Source: Ariolimax columbianus (taxonomy: Eukaryota; Mollusca; Gastropoda; Stylommatophora; Arionidae). Taken from it: a DNA stretch of 64,000 nucleotides. Below are positions 46,801 to 57,725 of this stretch, piece by piece; the stretch's first letter is position 1; the number at the start of each line of letters is the position of its first letter. A model generated the notes under the pieces. That model was given only the letters and a program-made list of their open reading frames with translations. It did no database searches and was not told the DNA's origin. The stretch lies in assembly GCA_036924085.1 (NCBI GenBank), contig JAVGWX010000002.1:156569316-156633315 (forward strand), given 5' to 3'. Both the position numbers and the translations under genes were made by a program.

Positions 46801-46956
46801 ATTCCAGGGGGGATGCTGAGCGAACGATATGGGCCTAGACGAGTCGTGTTCTATACCATGCTTCCTGCTGCGATTCTAAACCTGATCTCACCGGTCTCTG
46901 CCAGAGTTGACCCATGGCTATTCCTGGTCATTAGGGTGCTCATTGGAGTGGGCGAG
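46801..46956 (+). CDS. SLC17-family anion transporter, exon C (TM2 end, TM3, TM4)
   Basis: This 156-nt, 52-codon exon is phase 0 to phase 0, with acceptor ACTCCACAG and donor GTAAGT. It encodes IPGGMLSERYGPRRVVFYTM, LPAAILNLISPVSARVDP and WLFLVIRVLIGVGE. The Q|IPGG..xxxxGG/PRRV junction, the SPVSA loop and the TM4 sequence with Arg (VIRVL) and Glu (GVGE) match sialin and VGLUT. This TM4 Arg and distal Glu are known to be important for transport in the family. The position between them that is Glu in sialin and Gln in VGLUTs is Ile here (RVLIGVGE), so a direct sialin-type or VGLUT-type mechanism should not be assumed. The acceptor is the last of fourteen near-identical ones. Confidence 0.95.
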
Positions 46957-47044
46957 GTAAGTGTTATGGGTACCCGATTTTTACGGTGAAACGGATAAAG
47001 TAATACGAAGGTAGTCACATATCAGACGATCACCTAAAGATAAT

Positions 47045-47250
47045 CATTACGGCCCACATAGGTAGAGTAGCATACATTGGGCCCACATGGGAAGAGTATC
47101 ATACCTTGGGCCCACATAGAAAAGAGTAGCATTGCTTGGGTCCAAATGGGACGAGTAGCATACCTTGGGCCCACATGGGACGAGTAGCATACTTTGGGCC
47201 CACATGGGAAGAGTAGCATACCTTGGACCGACATGGGAAGAGTAGCAGAC
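47045..47250. repeat. 30-bp minisatellite, about 7 copies
   Basis: The unit is 'gggcccacatgggaagagta' plus 'gcataccttg', with single-base variants. 47251-47545 has no recognised gene. Confidence 0.93.
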
Positions 47251-47544
47251 GTGTATTATATCTATGATTTTAGTGTAGTCTCTTCTAGCAAAGGGACATG
47301 GTTTCGCACCCAATCTCAATACGCTCCAGTTTCGAGGCTGTATATGAGTACATTTTTTACCAGTTAAAACAGGCAGGGCACCTAGGGAGGGAAATTGTTA
47401 TTCTACCTCATAAAAAAGCTAAGACTAAGTCTGTAATACAGACATGGTCACCAATTTCTTGTTCTGTAGACCACAAAAGACCTCATAATCTTTAGGTCAC
47501 ACCGCTAAAACATGCCACATTGACATATCAATCATAAATCATCA

Positions 47545-47910
47545 ATCAGTTAGTCAGTTAGTTTTCTTTCCACTTGTGCCGTTTAGCGTCGTGGAGAGCT
47601 TGCGTCGTCTATCCTGCGCCAAGTGCGTTGCGTCGATCAATGTGAGCTCTTGTTGTTGCACAATCACTCTAATGTCATCTATCCACCTACCTGGCGGCCG
47701 CCCCCTTGCCCTGTAGCCAGATCTACCAGCGTTGTAAGCCATCAGTAGAAGATGATGAGCGTGCATTCTCATGAGATGACAAAACCAACTTATTTTCTGC
47801 CTGGAAATATATTCGGCACAAGACGTAGTGCCGACCATACTTCGAATGTCGTCATTCCGCATTCTGTCTCTTATGGTAACACCGATGACTTGCCTCAAAC
47901 ACTTCATTTA
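47545..47910 (-). mobile_element. LINE C-terminal end, minus strand
   Basis: The frame encodes MKCLRQVIGVTIRDRMRN, then QKISWFCHLMRMHAHHL and RARGRPPGRWIDDIRVI. It is the same family as 50156-50500 (GKTIRDRIHN, IKWFGHLVRR, RASGRPRRRGID). This is the region after the RT domain of a non-LTR element. It is 5'-truncated. Confidence 0.75.
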
Positions 47911-48129
47911 AATCAGGTAATCAATTAAATCCTTACAGTTCCGGATGGAGCTCAGCTCATCAAACAATGCACGACAAGTCTTCTTGTATTAAGTCATCTG
48001 TGCCAGTTCTATCCCCGACTTCCCTGATGTTCATTACGAGAAGAAAGCCAGAATGATGCAACATTCGTAGCTCGTAGCATCAAATAAATAATATAATGAT
48101 AACTTCTTCTGCTTTTCCTTATTTCACTC

Positions 48130-48480
48130 CTGTCAGAATATGTGATCACTACAATAGTTGGCCTCAGAACATGTGATCACTACAATAGTTGGCCTCAGAA
48201 CATGTGATCACCACAATAGTTGGCCTCAGAACACGTGATCACTACAATAGGCTGCCTCAGAATATGTGATCACTACAATAGTTGGCCTCAGAACATGTGA
48301 TCACTACAATAGTTGGCCTCAGAACATGTGATCACTACAATAGTTGGCCTCAGAACATGTGATCACTACAATAGTTGGCCTCAGAATATGTGATCACTAC
48401 AATAGTTGGCCTCAGAACATGTGATCACCACAATAGGCTGCCTCAGAATATGTGATCACTACAATAGTTGGCCTCTTTCA
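48130..48480. repeat. 31-bp minisatellite, about 11 copies
   Basis: The unit is 'aacatgtgatcactacaata' plus 'gttggcctcag'. Copies are highly similar, and ggctg/gttgg variants recur in the same order twice. Confidence 0.94.
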
Positions 48481-49000
48481 GGACACCTGCACCGAAGCAC
48501 TTTTTGTGTTCTTGTTGCAGTAGTTTATGTAGCAATTTGTTTCTCCGACGAGGTTGCTAACCCAAAACACAACTCTCCTTGGTCCATTTTTACGACATAC
48601 ATGAAGGTGCAGTGACGATTCTGTCTCCTTCAGTAAGGGCAGACGCAATTCGCTTGACACATGACATGACAACAGGTGCAATCAATTCTATCAACAAGAT
48701 TTCTAAAAACTTTAATTTCGATATCCGTTCTCATTTCTGGCGAGAAGGAAAGGAGACAAGGAGGTGGATAGGCTTAGTAATAAAGGTCGATTGCTCCTCA
48801 AGTCGTCACTCAATATACATGTTATTTTCCGATAAAATAAAACGTACTCCTTATCACGACTTTCAACCCAGGCCCAGTACATTTCTACCCACAAGAGTTA
48901 TACAATGACATCAAAACAGGTCACTCACAAATTTTAAATGAGTTATCCAGCGTTCCAGCTCCTGCAACGTTATTCATTGGTACAAATCCCGAAAAATATT
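48481..49000. other. Unassigned; one open frame of 109 codons
   Basis: A plus-strand frame at 48579-48908 (VRADAIRLTHDMTTGAIN, FDIRSHFWREGKETRRW) has protein-like composition but no recognised motif. It may belong to the upstream part of the LINE that is recognisable from about 49005. Confidence 0.3.
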
Positions 49001-49004
49001 GCGC

Positions 49005-50640
49005 ATAGCGACAGATTTATACTCGAGCAAGATGTCAGAGAGGCAATTAGAAGAAGTCCTAACTACAAGGCCCCTAATATAGACAGCATATCAGCAGATG
49101 CCATAAAATCTTGACACGATATAGGGGTAAACAGGCTCACACAGATCTTTATTCAGGCGTGGATTGAAGGAAAGGTACCTGGTGATTGGCAAAGAGCCGA
49201 AGTGGTACCTATTTGAAAAAAAAGAAGGTCAGCACGAAACATTGCAGCTCTTATCGGGGCATATCCCTCCTGAGCCACATTGGAATCATTTTCGCATTGG
49301 TCCTTGAGCAACGAGTTCGAACTATTGTAGAGCCGCTGGTCAGTACTTCACAATCAGGCTTCCGGGAAATCAGGGATCTACGGATGCCTATATTTACATT
49401 CAGACAGTTAAGTGGAAAAAAAACCCATAGAACACAATAAGAAACTCTCCGTGATCTTCATTGATCAAGAAAAGGCATTTAACCCGATAAACCGATGTAG
49501 GCTTTGGGAGGTAGTGGAGGAATATGATGTGGAAGGTCAACTACTCGATGGTATTCGTGTTTTGTACTTAAACAGTGAAGGTGCAGTACTAACAAATGCA
49601 GGTATGATAAATTGGTTTCTAGTGCTGAGTGGTGTATGACAGGGGCATGTTCTTTCTACACTTGTTCATAGTTTCATGGATAAAATTACACAGTTGTCTA
49701 CCCTCCATGAGGAGTCCCTAAATGTTTGCTGATGATCAGATCCTCTTTTACTAAAATGGAGAAGATCTACAACACCAAATGAACTATCTCCATTTCGCTT
49801 GTAACGAATAATACTTGAAGATCAACAGAGGCAGGACAGAGACTAAGTTGATTTCACGTGAACAATTACAGAGAAGTTTCTTAATCATTGATATTGATAT
49901 CAAGCAAGTACGAGATTTCAAATACCCAGGAAGATGGTTTGCTGATGACGACAGAGTGTGAACAAAGAGATTACTCATAGAATTCAAAAGGCGAACAGAG
50001 TCCACTATCAAATTGCACAGATTTTGAAACACCCTGAAATGCTTTTTTCAAGTAAGAGTGAGCTGATAAATGCACTATTTATTCCTACATTGTGTTACCA
50101 ATGTCAATCTTGGTCCTTACTAGCAACCCATTAGAGTAAGATCCAGAGCTGTGAGATGCGCTGTGTGAGAAGTGCAGCCGGAAAGACAATCCGTGACCGA
50201 ATCCACAACACCAAGCTGAGTCAAATAGTGGGGACAAACCCAGTTAGTGTCTACATTGACTTCCAACATATCAAGTGGTTTGGTCATTTAGTCAGAAGGT
50301 ATTATGGCCAGTCTGCACGAATAGCATATCGTATGCAGGTTTCCGGTCCACGAGCAAGCGGCAGACCACGACGTCGAGGGATCGATAGTATGATACACTT
50401 TAGAAAGTTACACCTAACGACAGCACAAGCCTCCCACCTGGCGATAACAAGAAATCTACGCGTCCCACCACTCTGCGACGTCCTATGGTTAGAGCAGTAG
50501 GACATGCCACCTCTCTGCGACGTCGTATGGCAAGAGCAGTAGGACATGCCACCTCTCTGCGACGCCGTATGGCTAGAGCAGTAGGACAAAAGAAGAAAAT
50601 CCAGTGTTACTTTGTGGCGTAGAAACGTAGAGAATGGACA
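49005..50640 (+). mobile_element. Degenerate non-LTR retrotransposon (reverse transcriptase)
   Basis: Ordered RT motifs occur in shifting frames: DVREAIRRSPNYKAPNIDS, WIEGKVPGDWQRAEVVPI, VIFIDQEKAFNPINRCRLW, FADDQILF (about 49724), then KTIRDRIHNTKLSQIVGTN, FQHIKWFGHLVRR and SGRPRRRGID. Stops and frameshifts make it inactive. The 3' end at 50466-50590 is tandemly triplicated. It lies in the C-D intron of the SLC17 gene, in the same orientation. Confidence 0.8.
50466..50590 (+). repeat. 42-bp triplication of the LINE C-terminal coding end
   Basis: Three units of 'ccacctctctgcgacgtcgt' plus 'atggcaagagcagtaggaca'. The first is the LINE's own coding end (VPPLCDVLWLEQ then stop); the other two follow after the stop. 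Confidence 0.85.
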
Positions 50641-50825
50641 AACGTTTGGGGAAGAGAACTGATGCCTTTGAAGTGTAGATATGTTGAAGAAGTGGATGGA
50701 TCTCATGCAACAAAAGAAAACAAATAAGGTCAATGATATACATTATTAGTGCAAAGACAGTTGATGAATAAAAACCAACAAAAGGGAAATCGATGCTCTG
50801 GCAAACTCACACGAGCGCCTAAGAA

Positions 50826-51290
50826 GTGCTTTTAAAAAGCATAGTTCAGTGGATACCGGCCCACTGCAACATACCAGGCAACGAGAGGCGGACAGAGGAA
50901 CTCTGCAGCACAGTGATACAGCAACCACAAACGATGAGACAAAAGCATAGAACAAAAAGGGAAAAAGACCACCCTGGCCACATAGAAAACGATGCCTCCA
51001 TCCAACTCTCAAGGCGAGACCAGGTGATCACTCTCCGGCTGCGTACAAGATACAATAGACTGAGATGTTATCTATACAATAAGTTCAAGATCAGAGGCTA
51101 CGGGCTCTTATAGCTGCCGCACAGCCACGTACCAGCAGAACACAATTTCCAGTCCTGTCCATCGAATTCCTATAAAAATGTAGCAATTGGCAACAGCCAG
51201 TGTCCTTTCACGAGAAGCTGTACGGAAGGGCAAGGAGTTTCGAGTCGACTGCTGCCTTTTTTAGTCATTGAAGTCGAGGTATGAAGACGA
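50826..51290 (+). mobile_element. RNase H LINE 3' relic
   Basis: It carries IVQWIPAHCNIPGNERR, the last RNase H motif with its second Asp lost through a small deletion. ASIQLSRRDQVITLRLRTRY and NRLRCYLYNKFKIRG follow, as in the element at 1-980. It is truncated at both ends. Confidence 0.8.
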
Positions 51291-51394
51291 ACGAGGATGA
51301 ACTAGAACAACACAATCAAAATAAGACATTTCAAGATGTGTTTGTGACATCAAAATACAAAACACGTTGTTGAAAACAATTCTGGAAGGAAATC

Positions 51395-51950
51395 TTAGTC
51401 CAGGCCGAGTATCCACAAACAAATCTCACAGTCCAGGCCGAATCTCAACAAATAAATCTCCCAGTCCAGGCCGAGTCTCAACAAATAAATCTCTCAGTCC
51501 AGGCCGAGTCTCAACAAATAAATCTCACAGTCCAGGCCGAGTCTCAACAAATAAATCTCACAGTCCAGGCCGAGTCTCAACAAACACATCTCACAGTCCA
51601 GGCCGACTCTCAACAAACACATCTCACAGTCCAGGCCGAGTCTCAACAAACAAATCTCACAGTCAAGGCCAATATCAACAAACAAATCTCACAGTCCAGG
51701 CCGAGTCTCAGCAAATAAATCTCACAGTCCATTCCGAGTATGAACAAATAAATCTCACAGTCCATTCCAAGTCTCAACAAATAAATCTCACAGTCCAGGC
51801 CGAGTCTCAACAAATAAATTTCACAGTCCAGGCCGAGTCTCAACGAACAAATCTCAAAGTTCAGGTCGAGTCTCAACAAACAAATCTCACAGTCCAGGCC
51901 GAGTCTCAACGAACAAATCTCAAAGTTCAGGTCGAGTACCAACAGTCCAT
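51395..51950. repeat. 33-bp minisatellite, about 17 copies
   Basis: The unit is 'aatctcacagtccaggccga' plus 'gtctcaacaaata'. The 33-bp period is a multiple of 3, so both strands are open in an 11-residue repeat. 51951-52254 after it has no recognised gene. Confidence 0.95.
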
Positions 51951-52254
51951 AAGGCATCTGCTACTACCACCAGTATACCATTATCCACGCCCCTGCGGTA
52001 ATGAGTGGTGTGGATGTGACAATCGCATTCATGTCAATGTAGATATTATTCTTCTACTGTGCGAGCCAAATCCTAAATTACGCCAATGCGCATGTCATTA
52101 TGTATGCGCGTCACTTATTAGATGAGGCTTGCTCAGAGAGATGACCCACTTTTCTTTCTCATCCAAGAATAAAGACAGCAAAGCGAACATTTACAATTTG
52201 TAACACTGATGTTTCTCGCGTATATGTCTGGAAAATTCACAGACAAATGTTTAT

Positions 52255-52734
52255 GTGCTGTGTATGGAGGTTGTGAAGATAATAGGAGCACAGTTGATCG
52301 ATAGGTTCAGAAAGTTTAAGCATCAGAAAGTAGGAGAGGGTCCTTCCACAGCCACCAACCCAGAAATGTTACAGCGAGCTGATGCCATTATTCGTGATGG
52401 TCATTACAACGCAAGACGACAATTAGCCCTACAGCTTTCAGTCAGCAATGGAAGTGCGATACCAAATGGCCCTACAGCTTTCAGTCAGCAATGGAAGTGC
52501 GATACCAAATGGCCCTACAGCTTTCAGTCAGCAATGGAAGTGCGATGCCAATTGGCCCTACAGCTGTCAGTCAGCAATGGAAGTGCGATGCCAATTTTCT
52601 ACAATCTTTTATATTCAAAGGTTTTAGCAAGATGGGTTCCTCGAAGGCTTACAGACGTCAAAGAACATGACTACATAAGCAGGAATCGAGCTAGTCAAGA
52701 AAAATCATTCATGCTATGTTTCGTATTGACCTAA
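52255..52734 (+). pseudogene. Tc1/mariner-like transposase N-terminal fragment
   Basis: The open frame contains VGEGPSTATNPEMLQRADAI, IRDGHYNARRQLALQLSVSN and, after an internal duplication, FYNLLYSKVLARWVPRRLTD. This is the helix-turn-helix to WVPRxLT region of mariner transposases. The middle (52432-52603) is a 43-bp segment present four times. No DD(E/D) core follows, so it is a fragment. Family assignment is moderate. Confidence 0.55.
52432..52603 (+). repeat. 43-bp tandem duplication, 4 copies, inside transposase coding sequence
   Basis: Units begin at 52432, 52475, 52518 and 52561 (cagctttcagtcagcaatgg...). Three extra copies add 129 bp, so the frame is shifted inside the array but restored after it. 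Confidence 0.95.
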
Positions 52735-52910
52735 GCCCGCAGAGTAAATAGTTACAGAAACACAAATTGCAAGCCATTACTTTGTGAGCAACCTTAGTAA
52801 ATGACGAAATACTGTTCTTATGTGCTCTAATACTTCATCCTTCACGACAGCGTCTCGTGTGGGGCAACCTTGACCTTTCTCGTTGCTCTCACTCCATATT
52901 ATTTCCACAG

Positions 52911-52998
52911 AGCGCACTGTATCCTGCAGCGCAAGCACTATTTGCCAGATGGTCCCCCAAATCAGAGAGGAGCCGGCTTGTAGGGGTTTCACTGTCAG
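52911..52998 (+). CDS. SLC17-family anion transporter, exon D (TM4-TM5)
   Basis: This 88-nt exon enters in phase 0 (acceptor TATTATTTCCACAG) and exits in phase 1 (TCA G|GTATGT). It encodes SALYPAAQALFARW, then SPKSERSRLVGVSLS. It matches the SLC17 stretch 'G-E-G-V-x-x-P-A..x..W-x-P..E-R-S-K/R-L', the cytoplasmic end of TM4, the ER-S loop and the start of TM5. A duplicate donor with the same flanks lies 39 nt downstream (GT at 53038), in frame and without stops. Using it would add 13 residues (GMLTGGGGGVPLS). Confidence 0.94.
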
Positions 52999-53200
52999 GT
53001 ATGTTGACTGGGGGGGGGGGGGGGGTTCCACTGTCAGGTATGTGGCCTGGGGGGTAAAGGGAGTCTGTGTTGGTGTTGGGGGGGGGGGGGTTGTTGTGTT
53101 GGTGTTGGGAGGGGGGGGGAGTCCTGTGTTGGTGTTGGTATGGGGGGAGGGGGCGGGGGTTCTGTGTTTGTATATAAATTGGGGGGGGGGGAATTGTGAA
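52999..53200 (+). repeat. G-rich duplication and G-tracts after the exon D donor
   Basis: A copy of the exon D end and donor (ccactgtcaggtatgtgg) lies at 53028-53045. It is followed by degenerate units 'gttggtgttggggggg' with at least five G-runs of 6-16. On the sense strand these could form G-quadruplexes in the pre-mRNA next to the splice donor. Confidence 0.85.
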
Positions 53201-53599
53201 GAGGAAAGCGATGTTAGACAATTTTAGGAAAGTACGTTTCGTTGTGGAAATTGTTTTGAAAGCATTGGATAATTGTCATGACAAATTGTCATGACACGCG
53301 TGTGTGTGTGTTAAATTCTGCGCATGTATGTGTGGCACACATTTTGTTTCCTTTTGTTTAGTAAGTAAAGACTAAACATATATCTCGACTTTACAGGGGA
53401 TGGTTAAAATGTTTTGCACTTTAGTATGAAATCAAGGGTCTTGCCTAGAAATTCGTGTGAACGTTAGGCCTTCTAAATGTATTCACTCATATATTCTTCA
53501 CTTTTCTGATGCCCTGATTGTAGCTCCTACGCAGTGGCTCAAAACAAAACAACGTCTCCAGTTCATTAATCAAGTCCTGGACGTCAGAAAAATGTTCGA

Positions 53600-53780
53600 G
53601 AATGAAATCATGTCGCTTTCAAAATACTCATCGGACTTGACACTTTGTGACTTTTTCTTCAAAATTGAAGAATCCGAATCGTGGATATTAGATATTATGA
53701 GTTAGATGGCAAAATGTTCTGACACAGATTTTCCATGAAAAACCTTGACAACATGGGGAAAGAAAGTTGACATTGATAGG
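53600..53780 (+). pseudogene. Possible mariner-like transposase C-terminal scrap
   Basis: KYSSDLTLCDFFFK at about 53630-53675 resembles the YSPDLAPCDFFLF signature holding the last catalytic Asp of mariner-type transposases. KTLTTWGKKVDID after it recalls their C-terminal end. Exon D lies between this and the N-terminal fragment, so they need not be one element. 53201-53599 has no other recognised feature. Confidence 0.35.
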
Positions 53781-53890
53781 ACATACGTTCAGAAATCAGC
53801 CTTAGGATATTTGTCAAACAGGGAGTCGGATCACAACCCACAGAGACAGATAGGAGTGGGAGGGAGAAGAACACATGGTAAAGCCCTGTG

Positions 53891-56690
53891 GAACATGAGG
53901 GCAGAGTATCTAAGTGCATACGTGATCTTCAGTTTTATTGGACATGAGGGCAGAGTATCTAAGTGCATACGTGATCTTCAGTTTTATTGGACATGAGGGC
54001 AGAGTATATAAGTGCATACGTGATCTTCAGTTTTATTGGACATGAGGGCAGAGTATCTAAGTGCATATGTGATCTTCAGTTTTATTGGACATGAGGGCAG
54101 AGTATCTAAGTGCATACGTGATCTTCAGTTTTATTGGACATGAGGGCAGAGTATCTAAGTGCATACGTTGATCTTCAGTTTTATTGGACATGAGGGCAGA
54201 GTATCTAAGTGCATACGTGATCTTCAGTTTTATTGGACATGAGGGCAGAGTATCTAAGTGCATACGTGATCTTCAGTTTTATTGGACATGAGGGCAGAGT
54301 ATCTAAGTGCATACGTGATCTTCAGTTTTATTGGACATGAGGGCAGAGTATCTAAGTGCATACGTGATCTTCAGTTTTATTGGACATGAGGGCAGAGTAT
54401 CTAAGTGCATACGTGATCTTCAGTTTTATTGGACATGAGGGCAGAGTATCTAAGTGCATACGTGATCTTCAGTTTTATTGGACATGAGGGCAGAGTATCT
54501 AAGTGCATACGTGATCTTCAGTTTTATTGGACATGAGGGCAGAGTATCTAAGTGCATACGTGATCTTCAGTTTTATTGGACATGAGGGCAGAGTATCTAA
54601 GTGCATACGTGATCTTCAGTTTTATTGGACATGAGGGCAGAGTATCTAAGTGCATACGTGATCTTCAGTTTTATTGGACATGAGGGCAGAGTATCTAAGT
54701 GCATACGTGATCTTCAGTTTTATTGGACATGAGGGCAGAGTATCTAAGTGCATACGTTGATCTTCAGTTTTATTGGACATGAGGGCAGAGTATCTAAGTG
54801 CATACGTGATCTTCAGTTTTATTGGACATGAGGGCAGAGTATCTAAGTGCATACGTGATCTTCAGTTTTATTGGACATGAGGGCAGAGTATCTAAGTGCA
54901 TACGTGATCTTCAGTTTTATTGGACATGAGGGCAGAGTATCTAAGTGCATACGTGATCTTCAGTTTTATTGGACATGAGGGCAGAGTATCTAAGTGCATA
55001 CGTGATCTTCAGTTTTATTGGACATGAGGGCAGAGTATCTAAGTGCATACGTGATCTTCAGTTTTATTGGACATGAGGGCAGAGTATCTAAGTGCATACG
55101 TTGATCTTCAGTTTTATTGGACATGAGGGCAGAGTATCTAAGTGCATACGTGATCTTCAGTTTTATTGGACATGAGGGCAGAGTATCTAAGTGCATACGT
55201 GATCTTCAGTTTTATTGGACATGAGGGCAGAGTATCTAAGTGCATACGTGATCTTCAGTTTTATTGGACATGAGGGCAGAGTATCTAAGTGCATACGTGA
55301 TCTTCAGTTTTATTGGACATGAGGGCAGAGTATCTAAGTGCATACGTGATCTTCAGTTTTATTGGACATGAGGGCAGAGTATCTAAGTGCATACGTGATC
55401 TTCAGTTTTATTGGACATGAGGGCAGAGTATCTAAGTGCATACGTGATCTTCAGTTTTATTGGACATGAGGGCAGAGTATCTAAGTGCATACGTGATCTT
55501 CAGTTTTATTGGACATGAGGGCAGAGTATCTAAGTGCATACGTGATCTTCAGTTTTATTGGACATGAGGGCAGAGTATCTAAGTGCATACGTGATCTTCA
55601 GTTTTATTGGACATGAGGGCAGAGTATCTAAGTGCATACGTGATCTTCAGTTTTATTGGACATGAGGGCAGAGTATCTAAGTGCATACGTGATCTTCAGT
55701 TTTATTGGACATGAGGGCAGAGTATCTAAGTGCATACGTGATCTTCAGTTTTATTGGACATGAGGGCAGAGTATCTAAGTGCATACGTGATCTTCAGTTT
55801 TATTGGACATGAGGGCAGAGTATCTAAGTGCATACGCGATCTTCAGTTTTATTGGACATGAGGGCAGAGTATCTAAGTGCATACGTGATCTTCAGTTTTA
55901 TTGGACATGAGGGCAGAGTATCTAAGTGCATACGTGATCTTCAGTTTTATTGGACATGAGGGCAGAGTATCTAAGTGCATACGTGATCTTCAGTTTTATT
56001 GGACATGAGGGCAGAGTATCTAAGTGCATACGTGATCTTCAGTTTTATTGGACATGAGGGCAGAGTATCTAAGTGCATACGTGATCTTCAGTTTTATTGG
56101 ACATGAGGGCAGAGTATCTAAGTGCATACGTGATCTTCAGTTTTATTGGACATGAGGGCAGAGTATCTAAGTGCATACGTGATCTTCAGTTTTATTGGAC
56201 ATGAGGGCAGAGTATCTAAGTGCATACGTGATCTTCAGTTTTATTGGACATGAGGGCAGAGTATCTAAGTGCATACGTGATCTTCAGTTTTATTGGACAT
56301 GAGGGCAGAGTATCTAAGTGCATACGTGATCTTCAGTTTTATTGGACATGAGGGCAGAGTATCTAAGTGCATACGTGATCTTCAGTTTTATTGGACATGA
56401 GGGCAGAGTATCTAAGTGCGTACGTGATCTTCAGTTTTATTGGACATGAGGGCAGAGTATCTAAGTGCATATGTGATCTTCAGTTTTATTGGACATGAGG
56501 GCAGAGTATCTAAGTGCATACGTGATCTTAAGTTTTATTGGACATGAGGGCAGAGTATCTAAGTGCATACGTTGATCTTCAGTTTTATTGGACATGAGGG
56601 CAGAGTATCTAAGTGCATACGTGATCTTCAGTTTTATTGGACATGAGGGCAGAGTATCTAAGTGCATACGTGATCTTCAGTTTTATTGGA
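53891..56690. repeat. 49-bp minisatellite, about 57 near-identical copies
   Basis: The unit is 'gacatgagggcagagtatct' plus 'aagtgcatacgtgatcttca' plus 'gttttattg'. Most copies are identical. Rare variants are a one-base insertion (cgttgatc) near 54166, 54755, 55100 and 56570, and isolated substitutions. It is the largest and most homogeneous array here, located in the D-E intron of the SLC17 gene. Confidence 0.97.
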
Positions 56691-57350
56691 GTGACATGGC
56701 TGGATCTGAACAAGGAAAAGGGTTGGAGTCGTTAGTTAAGTTGCAGTGTCTTGGGTGGGTCTCACTATGGCCGAAAAAAGAAGTAGTCAGGGTAGTTGGA
56801 GTGTCATGGATGGATGCCAGCGTGGCCTAATATAGAAGTGGTCAGGGTAGTTGGAGTGTCATGGATGGATGTCAGCGTGGCCTAATATAGAAGTGGTCAG
56901 GGTAGTTGGAGTGTCATGGATGGATGTCAGCGTGGCCTAATATAGAAGTGGTCAGGGTAGTTGGAGTGTCATGATTGGGTCTCAACCTGGTCTAAAATAG
57001 AAGTGGTTAGGGTAGTTGGAGTGTCATTAGGGGGTCTCAACCTGGTCTAAAATAGAAGTGGTAGTGTAGTTGGAGTGTCATGAGGGGGTCTCAACCTGGT
57101 CTAAAATAGAAGTGGTCAGGGTAGTTGGAGTGTTATGGATTGATGTCAGCGTGGCCTAATATAGAAGTGGTCAGGGTAGTTGGAGTGTCATGAGTGCGTC
57201 TCAACATGGTCTAATATAGAAGTGGTCAGGGTAGTTGGAGTGTCATGAGGGGGTCTCAACCTGGTCTAAAATAGAAGTGGTTAGGGTAGTTGGAGTGTCA
57301 TTAGGGGGTCTCAACCTGGTCTAAAATAGAAGTGGTCAGGGTAGTTGGAG
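56691..57350. repeat. About 55-bp minisatellite, about 11 copies
   Basis: Units contain 'gtggtcagggtagttggagt' and 'gtcagcgtggcctaatatag' or 'tctcaacctggtctaaaata'. The two unit types alternate in blocks. 57351-57569 has no recognised gene. Confidence 0.93.
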
Positions 57351-57569
57351 TGTCGTCGTAGACATTGGGAGACACCACACTCTAAGCCGTGAACAAATTT
57401 ATCAATTTAGACAGCAACATAGACATTATTGGACCGAAGATTGGATAGGGAGGGGGTTATGGAATACATAAAATAATATTCAGTTAAGGGTTCAGAAAGC
57501 AAAAGGGGCTAACTATGGAACTCCAAAGAAAGTTCAACACAATAATTACAATTTTTAACTTAAAATGTA

Positions 57570-57725
57570 GAACTAGTACAACTCGTTGGCTCCGAAACAT
57601 GGGAGATAAAATAGTACAACTCTTTGGCACCGAAACATGGGAGATAAAATAGTACAACTCGTTGGCTCCGAAACATGGGAGATAAAATAGTACAACTCTT
57701 TGGCTCCGAAACATGGGAGATAAAA
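57570..57725 (+). repeat. 38-bp repeat, 4 copies, possibly from a LINE GSETW segment
   Basis: Units of 'tagtacaactcgttggctcc' plus 'gaaacatgggagataaaa'. One frame reads V-Q-L-x-G-S/T-E-T-W-E-I-K, like the LYGSETWTI motif downstream of LINE reverse transcriptases. A LINE tail follows immediately. Confidence 0.8.

Noticed and set aside
48130..48480. CRISPR-like array of about 31-bp repeats
   Set aside because: There are no variable spacers; units are head-to-tail. The same applies to all other arrays here, and the DNA is eukaryotic.
52255..53780. One mariner element spanning exon D
   Set aside because: The exon lies between the two fragments and is conserved coding sequence of the SLC17 gene. 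No terminal inverted repeats were found, so the fragments were kept separate.
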